64,000 bases of DNA from NCBI GenBank assembly GCA_016858145.1, contig JAEHOE010000218.1:1-64000 (forward strand), given 5' to 3'. Numbering within the stretch: position 1 is the first letter of the stretch; the number at the start of each line of letters is the position of its first letter. The translations under genes and the position numbers were made by a program. The DNA is from Edaphochlamys debaryana. Its lineage: Eukaryota > Chlorophyta > Chlorophyceae > Chlamydomonadales. The notes under the pieces are model-generated. The model was not told where the DNA came from. It searched no databases and worked only from the letters and a program-made list of their open reading frames with translations. This document shows, one piece after another, positions 56,300 through 64,000 of the stretch.

Positions 56300-56989
56300 A
56301 TGCCACTATGACACTTGATGGTTCAGTGCGGAGCGCGGTGTACAGAGTCGCGACATCGCACGACTGAGGGCCGAGCGGAACACGCACGAACCAGCACGCA
56401 CCATCAGCAGGCCTCCAACAAACGAGCTTGTGGCCACGCCTCTTCTTCTTCTGTACACACAACGGGTGCCGTCGCCCCCGAAACGCTAGGCTTGAGCCTG
56501 CTCCGTTCCGCGCCCACCTGTTCCACAACGGCAAATGGCCAATGGCCAACGGGCAAAGCTCTGCCTGCGCACCCATCCAACTCCTCACATACGCAGCATA
56601 ACTCGCCCATCAGTTGTGGCGGCGGCGGCCCTGTTCGAAAGCTGTGGGCCGACGTAGGACACAAGCATACGGAAGTCAAGTGAAAGCGTGTCCATGTCGG
56701 CATGCCGGGGTATGCCCGCGCGCGCGCCTCCTTCCCCGCCGGCTCGTCCTGCCCCTGCACCCGCCCAGCGCTGCTCTCCGATACTCCTGCACCGCACCAC
56801 AACAGCTGGAACCCGGGTTCAGCGTCCAGGCGCCATGCACGGGCTGTCCTGGTCCGTTGCAACGATAGCGAGCGCGCCACCACAACCCCGCCCGCATCAC
56901 CGCATTCCCACCTTGGACCCAGACCCAGGCCCCCAGCACTGTTCCAAGCCTCTTACGCCCATCCCCCGCCCTTTCAACGCCACCCCTCC
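56300..56989. other. Intergenic stretch between two minus-strand genes
   Basis: Upstream region of the TmcB-like gene and presumed 3' untranslated region of the zinc-binding gene. No supported gene, and no minus-strand TGTAA seen. Confidence 0.5.
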
Positions 56990-59900
56990 TTACCCCAGGC
57001 ACAGCGCCAGGAGCTCATCCAGGTCATCCCCCAGGTCATCCTCCGCACCCACTCCCGCACCCGCACCGGCCGCCGCTGCCGGCGCCGTCACGCCGGCGTG
57101 CTCCCACGCCGCCGGCACCGCAGCCGCCGCCCCGGCGTCCTTCCACGCTCCCTCCAGCGGAACCGAGGGCACTGAGGCCAGCGGCTGCGAATAGGGGGCT
57201 CCGTGGAGGCCCATGACGGCTGCCACCGCCGCATCCAGGGCCTCGACCCCTGCCTCCGCCGCCGCTTCCACCCCTGAACCTGCCGCAAAAGCCTCTCCCG
57301 GGCCAGCGATTGCTGCCGCTCCTGCGGGCAGCCTCCCGGCGGCGGACATGGCTTCGTACAGCGACTGTCGTACAACCACGCAGTACATCACGCCGCCCTC
57401 AACGGCCGGGTCCGCGAAGCCCATGACCGGCGGGTCCATGCCGTACACGTCCTCCATGCGCACGAAGTTGCCGTACATGTCCTGTACGACGACGGATCCG
57501 TCCTCGCAAGCGTAGATCGGGTCAGTGGCTACGATGGGGTCGTCGGCATCGTGTGCCTCCCCTGCTACCTCCGCTGCGGCTCCGGGCTGCGCGACGTGCT
57601 CCGGCGCTGTCTGCACCGCCGCCTGGGGCGCTGGGCCCTGCCCGTACCAGCCGTGCGGGTGCTCCTGAGGGGTGCCGGGGGCCAGGGCCTGCGGCTGCAG
57701 CAGCGGTGGCGGCGGCGGTGGCGTGGCGGTGCCCAGGCCCGCGCCGCTGTATGCCGTTCCAGTGGGACCCGCCGGCTGCTCCAGGGGCGGGTACGCCGCC
57801 GACGCCGGCAGGTGCGGCGGCGGCGGCGGCTGCAGCTGCGGCGGCTGCGCGGAGGCCGCAGTCGCCGGCGGGCCAGCGCCGGTGAGGGAAGGGAAGCTCT
57901 CGCCGCTGAGGTCGAAGGAAGGGGCGTGGTCCCCCAGCCACGCCCCTGTGATCTCCTCCCCTGCAGCCCCCAGCGTGCCCGCCCTCTCCCCACCCCCTGC
58001 TGCGGCCGCCGCTGCAGTCGGAGACGCCGGCTCCTGACCAGCGTAGCCGTACTCCCGGCCGCCCTGGCCCACCCCGGACTGCTGCGGTACGGCATGTACG
58101 TCACCAACAGCCGACGGTACGGCGGAGTACTGCTGAGTACGGGGCACGTAGGCCAGGTGCCGCGCATGACCGCGAGGTCGCTGCCAGCCTCCATCTTCGT
58201 CCTCGTCCTCCCCAGCCCGGCCCCCAGCGGCGCCGGCAGGGAGTGCGCCGGCCGCTGCCGGCGCGGTTTGGGGGCCGGTGCTGGGGAGGGCGTGGCCCAC
58301 GCCCGCGGGGCTCGGGAGGCCTGCAGAGGATACCGGCGGGCAGGGCGGCGCAGGCCAGGGCGGCGCATTCCTTGATCCCGATGGAGTGAGTGGAGCGGAA
58401 TGGCTCTTCATGCCTGAGGGCCTGCCTGAGGGCCTGCACTGACATCTGCAAGCACCCCTGTCCCTCCCCCATCCTGATAATGACAAGTTTAACGACCAGC
58501 TTCCTCCCCGGACAGTGCCCACCTGCAACAAGCTCGGGGCCTCCGGCAGCCTCCGGCAGGCCCTTCCGCCATGGTGCCGCTGTCGAACGCTCCCAGGCCG
58601 CCGTCACCGCCGGCGCGGGCTTGTAGCCCCCGCCGCCGCCCCCGCCGCCGCCACCCCTAGCCTCGGCCTTGAGCGCTGCCGCAATGGCCCGCTGCTGCTC
58701 CAGGGAGAGAGGGGCCGCCCCCGCAGCACCCAGGCGAGGGAGATCCGCCACACGCTGCCGTACAACCGGTACAGGTGCCAGAGGCCCCGCCCTCGCGGCG
58801 GCTGCCGCTGCCGCCGCCGGCGACGGCGGCGGCGGCAGCTTGCCGGCGCCGGGGCCCTTGGCGCCGTTGGGACGCAGTGCGAAGGAATCGTCGATCACGC
58901 GCACTCCGCCGCCCCTGCGGATTGATTGGGGATGGTGGGACTGAAGGTGGGTCCCAACGGTGGTGTCCAAACTAAGCGGAAGCCGCTGACACTACGGCCC
59001 CTGCGGCAGCGACTCAGGGGCGGAAGTAGGTAGGCAACGGTATCCAAAGCACAAAGCCTGGTGCCCCATGCCGGCACGCCCACGCCGCCGACCTCCTTCA
59101 AGGACCGGAGCTAGGTGACCACAGCTGCTGCTGCGGATAGAGGCCTGGCCGCTTCAATTGCCATGCCATCCCATCGCATCAAGGCATCATCAGCCCATGA
59201 TGCCAGCCCGTGCGTGATGCCTTGCGGCCCCTACTGCACGCCCGCCACTCGTGCCTCACCCGCGTGTGCCGCCGCCCGCGCGGCCGTCGCCCTCAGCCTC
59301 CTCGCCCAGGCCGTACACCGTGGGGCCTGACGGAGGAGATGCATACGGTAGGTTGGGGATCAGTCACGGTAGATGTCATCCGAGCTACGAGGTGGTTGGC
59401 CGGTTGGTAGGCAGGGGGTGTGCGAGCGGGCTCGGTCACAGGGACGTCCCTGGCTTTGCACTGGCTTGCAGGGGGTAGCAGGATGCGGAGACTGAGAGCA
59501 AGACCAGCTGGGGCGGTCTCCGGAGCGATGGCTGGTCGTTGGACCGCCAAACTGCCCTACTGCTAAACCCAAGCAGCCTCCGCCGCGTCGTCCTTCGCGC
59601 AGCCGTGGGACCGCTCTGGGGCCACTAATGCATGTTGGTTCCTGCGACCCCCCCCTCCCATGGGCTCAAGAAGCGCCCCGAGTGCTGCGGCCCAGCCCTG
59701 GCATAAGACTCAGAGCCATGGGCTCAAGACCCAGCGCACCGCACCTCGCGTGTCTCGCTGGCGCGCCGTGTCCGGCCGCACGCCCACACCCGCAGCACCC
59801 TTGGCTGCGGCAGGCTTGGTGGCAGCAGCAGCGGCAGGGGCATTCTGTGCTGCTTTGGGTCCGAAGCGGGGCTGGGTGTTGGCCGCGACGGCTGCGGGGC

Positions 59901-61797
59901 ATTAGGGCGAGGCGTTGGTAAGGGGGGAAGGTAAGGGAGGATGCACTCATGGGCAGGGGTAGGCCGGCCGAGGCAAGGGGAGGTTGGGGGCCGGCTGGCA
60001 GGTCGCCGGCTGTAGCCCGCCGGCTGTAGCCCGCCGCGTACTGATCATGGCCCTCGAGTAACCCACATTACTGGAGCACCGCTGCCCCGCCTGCTGAATC
60101 CGTGGCCCTGCCCCCGTTCAAGCCCACGCGCATAGTGCCTCATTGACTCACCTGCGGTGTTGCGGGCTTCCTTCTTTTTCTGGTTCTGGGGCGCGAGGGG
60201 GAGGGGTTGCCACGAGAGGGCGCGGTGGGGGTCATTAAGGGACGGGTTGGGCGGCTGCAAGCTGCGAGTGCGGATGCGCGCAGGGGACCATACTGGTGGC
60301 AAAGGAGGGTCATGTGCGCGAGCCGCCCGCATCCATGCCAATCACGGCCACCCGGCCAAGCACCGGCCGCGGAGTCAAGGCAACGTTCAGCTATCCGGGT
60401 CCGGCCCCCAACCGGTATGCGACCCGCCGCGGGGTCGTTCATTCTCCCAATCGTCCGGTGCACATTGTTAGCCAAGGGCTTGTTGACACGTGACCCGGCC
60501 CCACGCCCACTTAACGCCCAGGCCCACGCCCAGACCCACGCCCAGGTCCGGCTGAGCGCCCCGGGGTCGCACCTTGGCGGGCACCCGCACGTGTGTTTTG
60601 ACGATGCGGGCCTTGCAGGGCTGACCGTTGGCCATGGTGGCAGGGCACCTGGGATGGGGGAGGGCGGGGGAGGGCGGGCGGGCGGGTTTAGGGAAGGGAG
60701 GTGTGTGTGCACTGGGCAGAGGAGGCAGGGGGAGGGGACGGAGGGCAGGTGATGCGTGATGACAGGGGCGGGGCGCGGGGCGCAACAAGCACGGAGCGGT
60801 GCGCGTTATGGCACCGGCTGGGATGCCGCAATGCCCCCTGCTGGGTCCAGCCTTGCGGTGCCCCTGGCCCCCTCGTCCGCGCAGCCCAGCTCACTCGAAA
60901 CCCGTCTGGGGTAGTGCAGAAGGGTGGTGCAGAGGGGGCAGCAGGCAAAGGGAGGGGGCAGCAGGCAATGGGAGGGAAAAGATAGATCAGCGGCGGGTAG
61001 CTTACCCCGCCTGCAAACGTGGGGTACCTGCTCCCGCCCCGCCCCGGACGCCAACACGAGCCCCCCTGACCGATCCTGCGGCTCTCCTCCTCCCCGCTTC
61101 CCAGGCCCCCTTCGCCCCCGCCCCATTCCCACTCCCCAACCACACACCACCTGGCCCATGTCGTACGCCCGCTGCCCGCTCCCTCCCCCGGAGCCCCTCC
61201 AACCTCCCACCTTCTGGCCGATGTCGTACCCCCGCTTGCGCAGGAACTTGGCGATGCAGTCCTCGTGGCAGCCCTCGCCGGGGCACTGCCGGTAGGCGCA
61301 GTCCAGCTGCCTGCGGGGGAGCGGGGGAGCGGGGGAGCGGATTGGGGGAGAGGATGGGGGGGGGGGGACAGTCGGGGGGCAACGTGGGGGCAAGTGGTGA
61401 GCGGGGAACAGAGGAGGGGGCGCGCGTGGGTCGTGTCTGCGTGGGCCCGGAGGCAGCTGCGGCTGTAGAGCAGCTCGGTCGGCAGCGTCTGCCGTCTGGG
61501 GAAGGAGAAGGCGCGAGGGAGGCTTGCGGCAGGGCAGTGAGCCCACGCGCGCGCAAAGGCTGAAACCAGGGGGCCTTTGCGCCAGCACCCCCGCCCCAGC
61601 CGCGCAAGGTGGCCACACGCACTGCGGCCTGCCGCAGAAAGACGCCGCGGGCCCATGCGGTTCGTGTGCGCAACGTAGAGCGCCTGGGCCCCCGCCACAG
61701 CTCGGCCGCGTCCGCGCCGCCCCGCCGCGACCCACCGAAAGTGGTCCTCCAGGGTGCTGATGGGCTGAGAGCAGATGGAGCAGGTCAGCGTGTCCAT
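56990..61797 (-). CDS. Zinc-binding protein with conserved C-terminal module, unknown function
   Basis: Nine exons (plus coordinates, in order of transcription): 61736-61797, 61211-61310, 60895-60905, 60573-60648, 60152-60185, 59745-59891, 59260-59326, 58523-58914, 56990-58320; in frame, 739 residues. The N terminus is a compact Cys/His module: CSIC near residue 6, DHF, then CAYRQCPGEGCHEDC, and after an 11-base exon FECP and GQPC; this resembles a RING- or treble-clef-like zinc site but matches no family I can name. A basic linker (NQKKKEARNT) follows, then long disordered Ala/Gly/Pro-rich regions with a FPSL motif (GESFPSLTG). A conserved module (plus 57,345-57,550) reads DPIVATDPIYA, VVVQDMYGNFVRMEDVYG, VVVRQSLY; the protein ends GDDLDELLALCLG. 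Module and ending recur in the gene at 63,092. Joining all exons in one gene is supported by phase matching at each junction, but two genes cannot be excluded. Confidence 0.65.
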
Positions 61798-63091
61798 GGC
61801 TGCTCGCGGGGGCTGCACTGCCGTGGGCGTTCTGGGGCCGCTGTGCTGCGGGTCCGAAGGCGGTCCTTCGCGAAACGCCCCCGCGCCTCCGAAGCGAGCA
61901 CGAGGCAGCAACACAAGAGGAAGCGAGGCGCTAGCGCGCCGGCCGGGTGGCTGCGCTCCAACAAATGCGGACGTCGCTGCCGCGCAGTGTCGCGGAGCGC
62001 GAAGGCTGCAGTCACAGTGCCGCTCACCGCGCTATTGATGTTGAAGTCATGAGCAGCATTCTATGAACTCGCGCTTGTGCGGCAATGCGCGAGCGTTCCC
62101 CACGATCGGTCGACGTGTTGGTGCCCGCCCCATTCCCCACCCCGGCACCGCCGCCTACCCCTTCCTGCCCCGGCTCGCTTGGTGCTGTGCGCGGCTCCAC
62201 CTCGGGGCCCGCAGGTGCTCGTGTGCAGCATTCGCAGGGACATGCAGAGAGCGTCGGTTTGGCAAGGCGGAACTTACTCCTATACCTACCAGTCACGCAA
62301 AGCGAGTTGGGCTCGCCTTCAGTCACACCGCACACACCGGCTGACACCTATGGTACTAGGACAGGCACAACGGCAACATACGCTAGGGGTAATGACAAAC
62401 ACAGCAGCAAGCGCAATGAATACTTGCCACGACAGTGCCTGGGCGCCGCCGCCGCATGGCTTCATACTCGCCGCAGAGCTTTCGGGATGTCCCAGCAGCC
62501 CGCACGGCATTGAAGCCAAGGTTCCCTCAGCGGCATCAGCAACCCGCCGCACAAACTGCACAGCTATCCACATACCACCAATCGCCACCATACCACCAAT
62601 TGCCTCCGGCGCGCCAAACAATCACGCCTGGAATCCCATCGTCATGTCATCTCTGGCCGTTCTTGGGGGCATCTGGTAGGCCTAACGGCCCTGCGTCACC
62701 GTCTGACAAGCAGTAACGTCCCTCAACCCACCGAAGGGGAGTCTCAGCCCACGCACCAGGGCAGCCCGCGCCGCCGCCATGAGTCCGCCACTGGTGCTCA
62801 GCTAGGCAACCCTTCCAGTCCACCACAACCTCGCGCCGTTCGCAAACACTGCGGCATCCCAGTCCAAGGCAACCCGCACACGCAACGCAGTGCCTTCGCC
62901 GCAGAGCCTTCGCTCGAGGCCCCAGCGTGAGCCCCAGGTCTCTCTCCCGTGCCCATGCCGTGCCACCCCAATCAATGGCGCTGGGCCTTCGCTGCATGCC
63001 CTCGTCGCTCCAAGGTCCGCGCCCCGCCATCTTCATGTCACCCCCACGGCCCAGCAAGCGCAGGCGCCATCACCGCTCCCGCCCGGGTCCT
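61798..63091. other. Intergenic stretch
   Basis: Presumed promoter of the zinc-binding gene (left part) and 3' untranslated region of the right-edge gene. Open frames here are short and have no recognisable domains. Sequence from about 62,400 to 62,640 is less GC-rich, with small repeats (CATACCACCAAT type near 62,570-62,600). Confidence 0.5.
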
Positions 63092-63839
63092 CTAGACGCA
63101 CAGCAGCTGCATCAGATCATCCACGTCATCGCCAGCCTCATCCACGCCACAACCCACCGGGGCCGCCGCCTGCCCGTACCCGCCGTACGCCGCGCCGGCG
63201 CCGCCGTACTCAACGGCGGCGGTCTGTACGGGCATGTACGGCTGCCCCGAAGGCGCGACGCCCATGAGCGCCAGGAGATCGCCCAGCTCGGAGGCGTCCT
63301 GGCCAGCGGCGGGGACCACCTCTGGCGCGGCGTACACGACGGGCTCCGGCACCACAGCAACCGGCTCCGGCGCAGGAATGAACACGGGCGGCGCTGGCTT
63401 CGGAGCGGGTGCGGGCGTCGGGATGACCACGGGCGAAGGCTCGGCCGGCGGGGCCTCGGGCGCCTCTGCAGCCAGCATCGCCAGCTGGCGGTCGTACAGC
63501 GACTGCCGTATCACCACGTGGTACGTGATGTTGCCCGCCTCGTCCTGGAAGCCCATCAGCTCCGGCTCGGGGCCGTACACGGACTCCATGGGTACGAAGT
63601 TGCCCTCGATATCCTGTACAACAACATTGCCCTCGCCGTCCGCATACACAGGGTCCGTGGCAACGATCGGGTCGGCGTCCTCGGCTGCGCCCGCGTACAG
63701 ATCGCCCTCCGAGTCCTGGCGCGGGAACGAGGCCTCCGCCTCGGGCGTGCGGGCGCCAGAGGTGGAGCCGCCGTCGGTGAAGTCCGCAGGACGCCGGGGC
63801 TGCACCGGGCTGCTGGCGTCGTCCGAGCTGTCCACGTCC
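63092..63839 (-). CDS. Last exon of a paralogue of the zinc-binding gene (partial)
   Basis: An acceptor (ATTCGCAG, minus strand) at 63,840-63,841 opens a 748-base exon in phase 2 that ends at TAG 63,092. It encodes 249 residues: a disordered acidic start, the module DPIVATDPVYA, VVVQDIEGNFVPMESVYG, VVIRQSLYD (plus 63,495-63,680), a proline/valine/alanine-rich stretch, and the end GDDVDDLMQLLCV. The module and the ending match the neighbouring gene at 56,990-61,797, so the two are diverged tandem paralogues. The upstream exons lie wholly or partly beyond the window; whether it has the N-terminal zinc module cannot be seen. Upstream GTG/ATG-like starts in this exon are not needed. Confidence 0.75.
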
Positions 63840-64000
63840 CTGCGAATGGCAATGGACACGTGCGGGAGCCGTAAGGTGATTGGTTTGGAGGGCGACGCGA
63901 GAGGCAGGTTCCGATAAGCTGCTCAGACGCGACACGCAACAGCTTAGAGGGTGCAAGGATAACAGGCCGCACACGAGGAGCAACGCGGCTGCACATAGCA

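Noticed and set aside
58101..58970. Separate gene beginning near 58,970 on the minus strand
   Set aside because: The frame start there has no good ATG context, and splice phases at 58,914 and 59,260 join it cleanly to the upstream zinc-binding exons; I kept one gene with reduced confidence.

Overview
The window is nuclear DNA from a green alga of the Chlamydomonas/Volvox group (Chlamydomonadales). The evidence is very GC-rich exons with strong G/C third-position preference, many short GC-rich introns, a plant-like translation factor gene, a TmcB-like PAS/membrane giant protein of a family expanded in these algae, and Ty3/gypsy and L1-like retrotransposons of algal type. No bacterial, organellar or viral features were seen. 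Species cannot be fixed from the sequence alone.

Layout. 1-9,330: a decayed Ty3/gypsy retrotransposon on +, entering from the left edge (gag, protease, RT, RNase H, a PHD-like zinc finger, a duplicated pre-integrase module, integrase), broken by many frameshifts. 9,331-13,435: a non-coding stretch, then a plausible spliced gene for an unrecognised 580-residue coiled-coil protein, with a perfect 37-bp hairpin in one intron. 13,436-17,060: no convincing gene; a pyrimidine tract and short dispersed repeats. 17,061-26,173: a nearly perfect tandem array of four 2.3-kb units, each with a 243-residue open frame. 26,174-27,967: intergenic, with a perfect 33-bp hairpin and short repeats.

27,968-35,202 (+) is the whole gene for translation initiation factor eIF3 subunit c (21 exons, 953 aa). 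Tail-to-tail with it lies an almost intact L1-like non-LTR retrotransposon on the minus strand (about 35.5-41.6 kb): ORF1 coiled-coil protein, then ORF2 with endonuclease, reverse transcriptase, an in-frame proline-rich minisatellite and a C-terminal CCHC knuckle, broken once at a homopolymer.

42,675-56,169 (-) is one very large gene whose 46 proposed exons join in frame to 2,167 codons: a multi-pass membrane protein with TmcB/TmcC-type TPR-like repeats and several PAS-like segments. 56,990-61,797 (-) is a nine-exon gene (739 aa) with an N-terminal cysteine/histidine zinc-binding module and a C-terminal module shared with a second gene whose last exon (63,092-63,839, -) runs in from the right edge.

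The host genes are unrelated in pathway; nothing suggests an operon or a coordinated system. The most unusual items are the homogenised 2.3-kb array, the PHD finger and duplicated module in the gypsy polyprotein, an apparent excess of GC-AG introns, splice donors copied by intronic tandem duplications, and the duplicated C-terminal module at the right end. All exon structures were derived by eye from splice signals and reading-frame continuity.
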